From assembly GCA_965365445.1 (NCBI GenBank), contig CBDUBS010000017.1:1-31646 (forward strand): DNA of 31,646 bases, in the 5' to 3' direction. Origin of the DNA: CBDUBS01 sp965365445 (GTDB lineage: Bacteria; Bacteroidota; Rhodothermia; Rhodothermales; DASSAV01). Both the position numbers and the translations under genes were made by a program. Below the pieces are notes generated by a model. The model ran no database searches. It was not told where the DNA came from and worked only from the letters and a program-made list of their open reading frames with translations. Position 1 is the first letter of the stretch, and each line of letters begins with the position of its first letter. Positions 16,376 to 23,950 of the stretch are shown piece after piece.

Positions 16376-19300
16376 TTAGTAGACGTCGAGTTGGACGCGT
16401 TTCTTCACGACACCAAACTTAAGCACGCGCTCACCCACATCCGGAATATCCACGTGGATGAGGTACATGCCGCTGGCGATGGGCAGACCGTCGTTGGTGG
16501 TCAGATCCCAGCGGTAGAACCCGTCGCCGGAGCGCTGCGTGTCCTCGAAGATGAGCGTGCCGTTGAGTGCGAACACCCGGATGCGCGCCCCTACCGGCAG
16601 GTTCGTAATGCGGGCCTCATCCTGGAACGGCGATACGTCGTAGGTCGATGCGCCGCGATACGGATTCGGAACGATCGCGATGCGCTCCAGCCCTTCGACA
16701 GCCACGCTATCCACGTTGGAGAGTCGCTCGAAGCCGGCCGTTTCCACCGTGTACACGTCGCCCGCCGCAATCGGCTTGGCCGTGATGATCCGGAAGGTGG
16801 TGCCGGTTTCCGGCAGCGCCTGGTTGTAGTTGCCCGGTGTTACCAGACCGCCGTTCCAGTTGGCGATGGACATGTAGGCCATACCCAGGCCCGATCCGGT
16901 CGCCGCGCGGGACATCGATCCGGTGCGGGTGATGTAATCAATGATGAAGTTGTAACCCGCTTCACCCGGCGTCAGGTCTTTCGGAATGATCCAGATGATG
17001 TTGTCCGTATACGGGTCGTTCGTGCCGCCGGATACGTTGTGGTCCGCCGGTATGGCCGTCGCCGGATCCGTAACGAGCGCGTTCAACTCCGGCTGGGTCG
17101 GCATGTCGAACTTGCCGTTTTCGTTCAGGTCCTCCACGTAGGGGAAGTACCGCACGTCGTCGGCGGGGTTGTTCGGCGTGCCGGCGCCGATGCGCCAGAG
17201 CTCGAACGGCACGTCGATGAACTTGCCCGTGTTGAACGCCCACGCCTTTCCACCCCGGGCCGTAAAGCGAATCTCCCAGTCGTACGGGCCTATCGCTTCC
17301 AGCGGCTGGAAGGACGTGATGATTTCCTTGAACGTCTCGTAGTCGTCGTGCGTCGGATCGTAGCCCTGCACAATGCCCCATTCGGCCGGGCCGACCTGCT
17401 GGCGCTCGTCCGGGCGGTCGGACGCCCCCAGGAACGGGAAGCCGTTGGAGTTAAAGGCGAACGTCCCGATTTCCGGCGGGTTGAGCGGCCCATCCGCGTT
17501 GGAAACGACCTGGAAGCTCGTAAAGTCCGGGTCGGGGCCGGAGATCGAGAACGAGAGGCCGTCCGCCACGAACACGTCCTTGCCCTGGGGTAGGGCCTTA
17601 CGCGTGAGCTGGAAGTACTCGCGACCATTGACCAGCACCGCCCCGGTAGCCCGGTTCACGACGTCGTAGGTCATGAGCGAGTCGTTCGAGGCGCCGCCGA
17701 TGCGGTAGAACTTCACGTCGTACTGGGCGCCGGTCACTTTCGTCGGATCGGCGACAACAGACGTGATGGCTCCTTCACCGATGCCGGCCGTGAGCTTCCC
17801 GGTCAGGTTATCATTGACGGCCCCTTTCAGCACCGAGCCACCCTGCTGGGTGGCGATGTTCTGGGGCACCACCTTGACGCGCACCACCGGGCTCTGCCGG
17901 ATCTGCGGATCGGAGGCCGGGTTGTACGCATACGCCTGCACGCCGAAGTAGTACTCGGTGTAGTTGTTCAGGCTGCGGTCGGTGATGTAGTCCTTGTCGA
18001 TGATGATGTAATCCTTCACGCCGGAATCCGTACCGGCTGCGGATACAACACGGATCGGGGCGCCTGTGGTCGGATCGATTTTGTTGTCCACTACGGAGGT
18101 AATGCCGTTGTTCACGTCGTACGTCGCGATGAGCACCCCATCCTCAGGCGCCACCGACAGGTTCGGGTACTGGTAGATTTTGTACCCTTCGAACGTGTAC
18201 GTCTGGTCCACCGCGTTCGGATCAACCAGGAACGGGCTCTCCACATCGTACTGGTTGAGGTAGTTGTTGGACGTTACCGGATTGGCCCAGCTCAGGATGA
18301 CCTGGCCGTCCATTTCGGTGGCCGTCACGCGAGGGGCATCCGGCGGAGGAGGCAGCTGGAAGTTGAAGTCGAACGCGCCCTGCGCCAGGATGTCGTCGGC
18401 CTTGAGCTGCTTGACCGAACCGAACCGGTTGCGGGTCTGCGACCACACGATGCCGAACACCAGCTCCTGCTGGTCGCCGGGCTGCATCGTGAAGGGGCCG
18501 GTAGACATCAGGAAGCGGCGGTCGGAAGGCTGATTGCGCCCCCCTTTGCCGTCCACGTTATCCTCGCTCCAGTACTGGCCGGGCTCGGCCGGGAACATGT
18601 ACCGGGTGACCGTGGAGCCACCGACGCCGTTGCCGCCGAAGGTCATGGGCGTGTTGTCCGTCCACAGGCCCTGCAGGTAGCCGTAGAAGTCCTCCGCTCC
18701 GTCCGGGTTGCCGTTGACGGCTCCGTTGACGTTGTTGTAGTACACGAAGCGGGTCATCTGGAGGCGCTCGCCTGGCTCGTCTACAGTCCCGTTGTTGTTG
18801 TTGTCGATGCCGTCCTTATCCACCAGCGGCCCCTGGAAGAAGTCGTACCCGAGCGCCGGCGGGCGGTCGCCGTAGCCGCTGCTGGTTTCGTCGAACGGAT
18901 CGCCGTTGTAGACGAAACCGAGGCCGAGCAGCGTATCGGAGCCTACGTAGTCGTCGTTGGCGTTGCCGAGGTCCGGGTCGGACCAGAGGCCGATCCAGGT
19001 ATCCTCCAGCGGTACGTTCTGCTTCGGTTTATAGGTAATGTTGTACTTGTAGAACGTGGTATTATTGAGCGCGTCGGCCGTTTTGAACGCAAACGCCGTG
19101 GCCTTCACCTCCAGCCCGATCGGGTTGGTCTGCGTGGTCAGGTGCTGGCCGGCCGCGTCGTTCATGATCCACCACACCATCTGGTCGGCGCCGCCGACTA
19201 CGCGACCTCCCTGAAGCGTCGCACCCGGAAACGCGGGGCGGTCGCCTCCGGCCAGGTTGTAGTTGTTCCGGTTGCCGTCGCCGTCGAGCACCGGAGCGCC

Positions 19301-19843
19301 GAGCTGATACGGCCACTCCTGCAAATCGCGGACGGCTTGCCCGGTGGTTTCGTACCGAACGATGTCGTCCTTCGAGACTTTATACAACCGGTCGTACTCG
19401 GCGCAGTTGGCCGGCGGGTTGCCGGAGGCGTCGATCGGGCCGGGGAACATCTCGAATTCCTCGCCGAACTGGGCATAGGTGGCCGCCGACATGCGGAGTT
19501 CGCCTCCGGCCATGCCGCCTATCCAGAGGCCGTGCGCGAAAATCGGGGCCTTGTCGGCTCCGTTCGGCACCTCGTAGAGGGCATCTCCGGTATGGCTGTA
19601 GAACATAGCGCCCGTATTGAAGATACGCGCGTTGACGTTGTTGATGTTCAGGTCCGCCGAGGCGGCGCCGATGGTGCATTCACCGGCGGCGGAGCCGTTT
19701 TTGGCGACGGACTGGGATCGATTCGGCCTCGGGTTTTTGTCCTTGTCTTTATCCGGAGCCGCCGATGCCGTCACGGAGGAGAACCCCCATACGACCAGCA
19801 GCAACCAGAGGCTCATTCGCTTGATCACATCTGTATAAGACAT
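16376..19843 (-). CDS. Large exported protein with T9SS-like C-terminal domain
   Basis: An 1155-residue protein with an N-terminal signal (MSLWLLLVVWGFSSVTASAA, cut near residue 29), a Lys/Asp-rich spacer, and an unrecognised region (about 60-490) with the motif HGLWIGG at 104-110. An Asp/Asn loop, DKDGIDNNNNGTVDE (342-356), resembles a calcium site. A fibronectin-III-like segment spans about 503-650 (VTATEMDGQVILSWANP). The last hundred residues (from IAIVPNPYRG at 1055, through LPVGARIRVFALNG and WDLTTNDGLPIASGMYLIHV) look like the type A C-terminal domain recognised by type IX secretion or an FlgD-like Ig domain. It therefore probably ends on the cell surface or outside. An ATG nine codons later (19816) is an alternative start. 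It lies between the TonB receptor and the PorV-like gene. No catalytic motif was recognised. Confidence 0.85.
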   Translation of the reverse strand: MSYTDVIKRMSLWLLLVVWGFSSVTASAAPDKDKDKNPRPNRSQSVAKNGSAAGECTIGAASADLNINNVNARIFNTGAMFYSHTGDALYEVPNGADKAPIFAHGLWIGGMAGGELRMSAATYAQFGEEFEMFPGPIDASGNPPANCAEYDRLYKVSKDDIVRYETTGQAVRDLQEWPYQLGAPVLDGDGNRNNYNLAGGDRPAFPGATLQGGRVVGGADQMVWWIMNDAAGQHLTTQTNPIGLEVKATAFAFKTADALNNTTFYKYNITYKPKQNVPLEDTWIGLWSDPDLGNANDDYVGSDTLLGLGFVYNGDPFDETSSGYGDRPPALGYDFFQGPLVDKDGIDNNNNGTVDEPGERLQMTRFVYYNNVNGAVNGNPDGAEDFYGYLQGLWTDNTPMTFGGNGVGGSTVTRYMFPAEPGQYWSEDNVDGKGGRNQPSDRRFLMSTGPFTMQPGDQQELVFGIVWSQTRNRFGSVKQLKADDILAQGAFDFNFQLPPPPDAPRVTATEMDGQVILSWANPVTSNNYLNQYDVESPFLVDPNAVDQTYTFEGYKIYQYPNLSVAPEDGVLIATYDVNNGITSVVDNKIDPTTGAPIRVVSAAGTDSGVKDYIIIDKDYITDRSLNNYTEYYFGVQAYAYNPASDPQIRQSPVVRVKVVPQNIATQQGGSVLKGAVNDNLTGKLTAGIGEGAITSVVADPTKVTGAQYDVKFYRIGGASNDSLMTYDVVNRATGAVLVNGREYFQLTRKALPQGKDVFVADGLSFSISGPDPDFTSFQVVSNADGPLNPPEIGTFAFNSNGFPFLGASDRPDERQQVGPAEWGIVQGYDPTHDDYETFKEIITSFQPLEAIGPYDWEIRFTARGGKAWAFNTGKFIDVPFELWRIGAGTPNNPADDVRYFPYVEDLNENGKFDMPTQPELNALVTDPATAIPADHNVSGGTNDPYTDNIIWIIPKDLTPGEAGYNFIIDYITRTGSMSRAATGSGLGMAYMSIANWNGGLVTPGNYNQALPETGTTFRIITAKPIAAGDVYTVETAGFERLSNVDSVAVEGLERIAIVPNPYRGASTYDVSPFQDEARITNLPVGARIRVFALNGTLIFEDTQRSGDGFYRWDLTTNDGLPIASGMYLIHVDIPDVGERVLKFGVVKKRVQLDVY

Positions 19844-19882
19844 GGGTCGAATACCTTATTGATTGGATGGCAGGCGCCGTAC

Positions 19883-19907
19883 CGGCCGGAGGGAGCCCCT
19901 CCGGCCG
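19883..19907 (-). other. Intercistronic GC-rich hairpin
   Basis: A perfect 11-bp stem CGGCCGGAGGG (19883-19893) with CCCTCCGGCCG (19897-19907) and a 3-base loop, 13 bases past the TonB-receptor stop and 40 bases before the next start. There is no T run after it, so it is more likely a transcript-stabilising or processing hairpin than a terminator. Confidence 0.75.
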
Positions 19908-19919
19908 AGCAGCGGCCTC

Positions 19920-22900
19920 TTAGAAGTTGAAACGCACACCGAGCCGGGTGCGGCGGGGCAATCCCCAGGCGCGGGCGCCTGCAAAATCCTCATCCCCCGA
20001 ACCCAGCGGGTTGCTGACGAGGGTTCGGTAGTGGAATCGATAGGAATCCGGGCTGAAGGAGGAATTGGCGAAGTCGATACCGCCTTTCGTATCCAGGTAG
20101 CCGTCGTTGTCGGGAAGGCCGGTGCCGCGGTACACACCCAGGATGTTATCCACATCGAAGAGGTTCTGCACCTGCAGGAAGGCCGTCAGCGAAGCCACGT
20201 TGCCGAGCGCAAACCGGCGATCGATGTTGAGGTCGACCAGCGTGCTCCACGGCATATAGGCTCCGTTCAACCCACCCGAGGCCGGGTCGGTGACGTCCTG
20301 GTATACCGGGTAGGATACCGGAACACGCAACTGCGTGTACGGCATGCCGCTCTTGACCGAGCCGATGATGTTCACGCCGAAGTTCTCCAGAAGCCGGGCT
20401 CCCAGGATTTCGGGGCCGTCCCCTTCGCCGAGGCGGTAATCCAGGCGCACGTTGAACGTGTGGCGCCGGTCGAATTCCGCCGGGGCGATGAAGTTCGGGA
20501 AGTAGTCTCCGCGCCATGCGATGGTCTGCATCGTTCCGGCGTCGCTGCCCGTTCCCTGCGCGTACGACAACGTATAGTTGGCGTTCATCGACAGGTTGTT
20601 CGTGCGCCGCAGATCGAACTCGATGGTCGCGCCCTTGGTGGTCGTGAAGTCCACGTTGTAGTAAGAGTTGTGGACCGGAATACCGGAGGGAAGCGAACGG
20701 ATCTGAATCTTGTTGTTCTGCGTGCGGTAGAAACCGGAGAGCTGGAGGGCGGCCCGGGCGCCGAGGCGCTGGCGGAAGCCCAGCTCGTACTGCGTGGTGG
20801 TTTCCGGTTTCAGGTTCGGGTTGGAGATGTACTCGTTGCCGAGGCCCACGTACGTCTGCGGCGGCACGAAGGCTTCTTCGGAAGGCCGCTGCGTCAGTAC
20901 GTTGTAGCTGGCGAAGAACAGCGCCTGGTCGGTCACCGGGAAGCTCACGCCGATGCGCGGCATGAAGGTAACCTGCGGCTTGTAGTCCTTGAAGATCGAC
21001 GTGAACTTCGCCTGCGTATCCCTGGACACGGTGCCCATCGGGCCGAGCACGTCGAAGCTGGAGCGCTGCCCTTCGGTATCGTAGAAGTTGCCGTCGAGGT
21101 CGCGGTAGCCGATCGGCGCATTGGTCGGGTTGCCGTCGGGGAAGTAGACCGCAAAATCCTCACCGATGTTGCCGGGCCGGTTGGCAATGGCGTTGGCCCG
21201 TACAATCGGCACGGCGGCGTACGGATCGCGAAGGACGAGCGTGTTGTTGTCGAACACGTCCACGCGCAGGCCCAGGTTGATGATCAGGTCCCTGAACTCG
21301 ATCTTGTCCTGGATGTAGCCGGCGTAATAGATCGGTTTATGCGGAGCGATGTTGAGCGTGTTGGCGCCCGCCGTGCCGCCGCTGAGGATGTATTCCGCGA
21401 AGCTCTCGATATCGTCCTCGTCGGTTTCCTTCAGGCCGTATATGTCGTAGCCGTAGGTTTCGCCGGAGCGGAACGACGACTCGACCACTTTGGCCGGCAG
21501 ATCGCCCCAGGAGTTGACCGGGGTTTCGGTGGCCGTTTCCTGCTTGCCGTCGCTGAAGTAGCGCGCCAGCGAGCCGGCCAGCACGTCGTACTGGCGCCAG
21601 GTGCGCTGCTCGTACTCGCCGCCGAACTCGATCTGGTGGATGCCGATCTGCGTGGTGGCGTTGGCGTTGAGCCGGAACTGCTGCCGGTGGAACTTGATGT
21701 ACTCGGAGATCATGGAACCGGGAACGGCGAACATCGAGTACACGCCCGAACCCGAGGGGAACGAGCCGTCCACGTATTGCGGCTGGTAGCGCGCCGCCGC
21801 GCCGGCGCCGGAGAGCTGCCAGTAGTTGCGCACGACCGCGTTGGTTTCGTAGGCCGGCGTCTGGCTGACGACGTTGCCGTTGGCGTCGAGCACCACCCCG
21901 TCGGCGTCGCCGTAGAACAGGGCGTCCTCCACATCCTTGGAGAAGCCGTTCGGATACGTCCAGCCCTTGTAGTCGTTGTAGTTTACCCCGACCTCGTAGA
22001 ACGTGGAGTTGGAGAGGTACTGCCGCCACGTTCCAAAGGCGCGCCACGTATTGCGGTCCGAGTTATAGAACCGGTCGCGGTTGTACAGCGAGCGCGAGTA
22101 GTTGAACAGATCGTCCTGGCTGGTTTCGTACGCGCCGCCGACCCGCAGGTTGACGGACTGGACGGGCGTGAGCGTCAGGTTGCCGTTCAGGTTCAACCGG
22201 CGGTAGGGGAAGTCCTTGTTGGCCCGCGACTCGAACCGGTCGGCCGTAAACAGATCCGTTGCAAAGCGCGGGGTGTGGTCGGCCACGTGCTGGTCGGCCG
22301 CAAGCAACTGCCGGGCCGCAAGCAGCGAGTCCAGCGAGGCTTCCGAGAAGCCGGGGCGGATGTCCGTCGGGAAGGGGATGTAAGAGACATCCGGCTTGCC
22401 GTCCTTATTGGCATCGGGGCCTTCCACCTGGAGCACCTGCGGATTCTGCCAGAGCTGCGCGTAGGCGTCATCCGAAAGCTGCAAAATGTTTTTCGCGAAG
22501 GGGTCGGTATCCTCCATCATCAGGCCTTCCGCCGAGATGAAGAAGCTCGCCTTGCGCGGCGCGATGGGTCCGCCGATGGAGATCGAGCCGAGGTTGTAGC
22601 CGTAGGAATCCAGTACCTGTGAGCTGAGCGCCTCGATGGTGCCGAAAAAGCCGCGCTGCGACGTTCCGGTTTTGGTCGTCACCGAAATGATGCCGCCCAT
22701 GGCGTCGCCGTAGCGAGCCGGGATGGCGCCGATCAGCATTTCCTGCTCCTGGATGGCCTGTTGGGGCACGGCCAGCGCGCCGACCACCTTGACGCCGTCC
22801 ACGTAGTAGGCCACTTCCTGCTCGCGGCCGCCGCGGACGAACAGGCTCGATGAACCCTCGTTCGCCACGACACCGCTTTGCAAGGCCGCTACGTTGGCCA

Positions 22901-23333
22901 CGCCGCGAATCGGCAGGTTCTCGATTTCCTCACCCGTGACGACCCTCGGCGCACCGATGGCGTCTTTCTGAATGAGAGGGCGTTCGTACTCGACGACGAT
23001 TTCGTTGAGTTCGACGCCCGGCGAGAGCGTGAAGTTGAGTTCGCGGGTGTACCCGGCGTTGATTTCAACGTTCTGGACCGTCTGGGGCTGGAACCCCACG
23101 AAGGACGCCTGTACGTCGTATTCGCCGACAGGAACACCGATGATGAAGTAATTCCCTTCCACATCCGTGATGGTGCCGAGCTGGGTGCCCAGCAGCAACA
23201 CGTTGGCGCCGGGCAACGGCTCGCCCGTAGACCCATCCAGGATGCGTCCGGAGAGCTTGCCGGTATTCTGCGCCTGGACCAACACGGGTGTGGCCAGCAG
23301 CAAGAGTACAAGCGTACCCCAATAGCGTAACAT
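19920..23333 (-). CDS. TonB-dependent receptor with carboxypeptidase-regulatory-like domain
   Basis: An 1137-residue outer-membrane receptor. Signal peptide 1-21 (LLLLATPVLVQAQ), then a carboxypeptidase-D-regulatory-like domain (about 25-108: LSGRILDGSTGEPLPGANVLLLGT...GVPVGEYDVQASFVGFQ), then the TonB plug (about 115-235, with ENLPIRGVANVAALQSGVV, SLFVRGGREQEVAYYVDGVKVVG and IPARYGDAMGGIISVTTKTG), and a long barrel ending LGVRFNF, the usual terminal Phe. This is the SusC/RagA-like type, but no SusD partner is encoded next to it. The start ATG has AGGAGGT 5 bases ahead. It is the first gene of the surface operon, with a 315-nt leader. The substrate is unknown. Confidence 0.93.
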   Translation of the reverse strand: MLRYWGTLVLLLLATPVLVQAQNTGKLSGRILDGSTGEPLPGANVLLLGTQLGTITDVEGNYFIIGVPVGEYDVQASFVGFQPQTVQNVEINAGYTRELNFTLSPGVELNEIVVEYERPLIQKDAIGAPRVVTGEEIENLPIRGVANVAALQSGVVANEGSSSLFVRGGREQEVAYYVDGVKVVGALAVPQQAIQEQEMLIGAIPARYGDAMGGIISVTTKTGTSQRGFFGTIEALSSQVLDSYGYNLGSISIGGPIAPRKASFFISAEGLMMEDTDPFAKNILQLSDDAYAQLWQNPQVLQVEGPDANKDGKPDVSYIPFPTDIRPGFSEASLDSLLAARQLLAADQHVADHTPRFATDLFTADRFESRANKDFPYRRLNLNGNLTLTPVQSVNLRVGGAYETSQDDLFNYSRSLYNRDRFYNSDRNTWRAFGTWRQYLSNSTFYEVGVNYNDYKGWTYPNGFSKDVEDALFYGDADGVVLDANGNVVSQTPAYETNAVVRNYWQLSGAGAAARYQPQYVDGSFPSGSGVYSMFAVPGSMISEYIKFHRQQFRLNANATTQIGIHQIEFGGEYEQRTWRQYDVLAGSLARYFSDGKQETATETPVNSWGDLPAKVVESSFRSGETYGYDIYGLKETDEDDIESFAEYILSGGTAGANTLNIAPHKPIYYAGYIQDKIEFRDLIINLGLRVDVFDNNTLVLRDPYAAVPIVRANAIANRPGNIGEDFAVYFPDGNPTNAPIGYRDLDGNFYDTEGQRSSFDVLGPMGTVSRDTQAKFTSIFKDYKPQVTFMPRIGVSFPVTDQALFFASYNVLTQRPSEEAFVPPQTYVGLGNEYISNPNLKPETTTQYELGFRQRLGARAALQLSGFYRTQNNKIQIRSLPSGIPVHNSYYNVDFTTTKGATIEFDLRRTNNLSMNANYTLSYAQGTGSDAGTMQTIAWRGDYFPNFIAPAEFDRRHTFNVRLDYRLGEGDGPEILGARLLENFGVNIIGSVKSGMPYTQLRVPVSYPVYQDVTDPASGGLNGAYMPWSTLVDLNIDRRFALGNVASLTAFLQVQNLFDVDNILGVYRGTGLPDNDGYLDTKGGIDFANSSFSPDSYRFHYRTLVSNPLGSGDEDFAGARAWGLPRRTRLGVRFNF

Positions 23334-23338
23334 ATGCT

Positions 23339-23345
23339 ACCTCCT
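23339..23345 (-). promoter_or_regulatory. Strong Shine-Dalgarno of the TonB receptor
   Basis: AGGAGGT on the minus strand, 5 bases ahead of the receptor ATG at 23333. It fixes this start and suggests high translation. Confidence 0.8.
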
Positions 23346-23455
23346 CTGATGATGTGATGTATGGCGGAGAGCCTTTGACGAGAAGGATCGGAGACTCTCC
23401 AGAAGTACCGGAGCAGAGGCGCTTCGGCACATCGGCAATCGTACGGCTGAAAGAA

Positions 23456-23481
23456 AAGCTTTACCCCGAGGGGGCAAGCTT
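23456..23481 (-). promoter_or_regulatory. Terminator-like hairpin in the receptor leader
   Basis: On the minus strand AAGCTT (23481-23476) pairs with AAGCTT (23461-23456), and inside it CCCC (23474-23471) pairs with GGGG (23467-23464) around a CTC loop; TTCTTTC follows. The shape is that of an intrinsic terminator, but it lies about 120 bases before the coding region and about 190 after the promoter, so it may act as an attenuator or end a short leader RNA. Confidence 0.5.
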
Positions 23482-23534
23482 ACAGTAGGCGGCTTTCGGT
23501 CTGCTTTTCCCGGCGGCGGTGCAGGGCGTGGGGT

Positions 23535-23561
23535 CCTTGCAGGGCCGCCCGATGGGCAAGG
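23535..23561 (-). other. Upstream hairpin in the receptor leader
   Basis: CCTTGC and GCAAGG arms (23535-23540 and 23556-23561) with a GGGC/GCCC inner pairing. It could be part of a folded leader with the downstream terminator-like hairpin. I do not recognise a known riboswitch class. Confidence 0.35.
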
Positions 23562-23654
23562 CAGGTGGGGTTAAAAGCTGTAACTGTTTTCCGCAGTCCG
23601 GTTGCCTTTTCTTCTTTCTTTTTGGTTTGTTTCCTAAACAAATACTGTGGTGGG

Positions 23655-23685
23655 CAAAAATATAGCCGACCTTCGCTTTTGTCAA
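23655..23685 (-). promoter_or_regulatory. Bacteroidota-type promoter of the surface operon
   Basis: On the minus strand TTG (23685-23683, part of TTGACA), 20 bases, then TATTTTTG (23662-23655). This matches the -33 TTG and -7 TAnnTTTG boxes described for Bacteroidota, and TTGACA with TATTTT at 17 bases also resembles a sigma-70 site. The expected start of transcription is near 23648, giving a leader of about 315 bases before the receptor. Confidence 0.65.
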
Positions 23686-23794
23686 GGCACTGATTTTGCC
23701 CCGCCTGAATGACGATATCCCGGCTGAGCCCCTTGCGGGCTTATAAAGTAAGACCTGCAACAGCGATGGTTCTATGAATTGTAAACCAAGCAAA

Positions 23795-23821
23795 GCCCTT
23801 CCTTAGCTGCTAAGGTAGGGC
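23795..23821 (-). terminator. Probable terminator after serA
   Basis: An 11-bp stem with one T-T mismatch (GCCCT-T-CCTTAG with CTAAGG-T-AGGGC on the plus strand, loop CTG). On the minus strand it is followed by TTTGCTT, a short T-rich stretch. It lies 130 bases past the serA stop. Confidence 0.6.
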
Positions 23822-23950
23822 CTCGGGAAGGGAAGGATAAAAAATATCGCTTCCACCTGACGAAATGGCGGCTTGAACGGACCGCACGTTGGCCGGGAGG
23901 GACGCCAGGGCCCCCGCAGACCCCAATGCCGGGTGGAAGGGCAAAAAGAA

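Larger units (their letters stand above)
23334..23950. other. Gene-free region: receptor leader and serA 3' side
   Basis: About 617 bases without a convincing gene. From right to left on the minus strand it holds the serA terminator (23795-23821), the operon promoter (23655-23685), and a leader of about 315 bases with two hairpins (23535-23561 and 23456-23481) and the strong ribosome site. The frames open here have no protein-like features. Confidence 0.6.

Noticed and set aside
16391..17593. Open frame of 400 codons opposite the exported-protein gene
   Set aside because: Arg/Val/Gly-rich antisense shadow of the C-terminal coding part, without any recognisable motif.
19863..22622. Very long open frame (919 codons) opposite the TonB receptor
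   Set aside because: It lies antisense to a gene with clear signal peptide, plug and barrel features. Its Val/Arg/Gly/His-rich composition is what the complement of a GC-rich gene gives.
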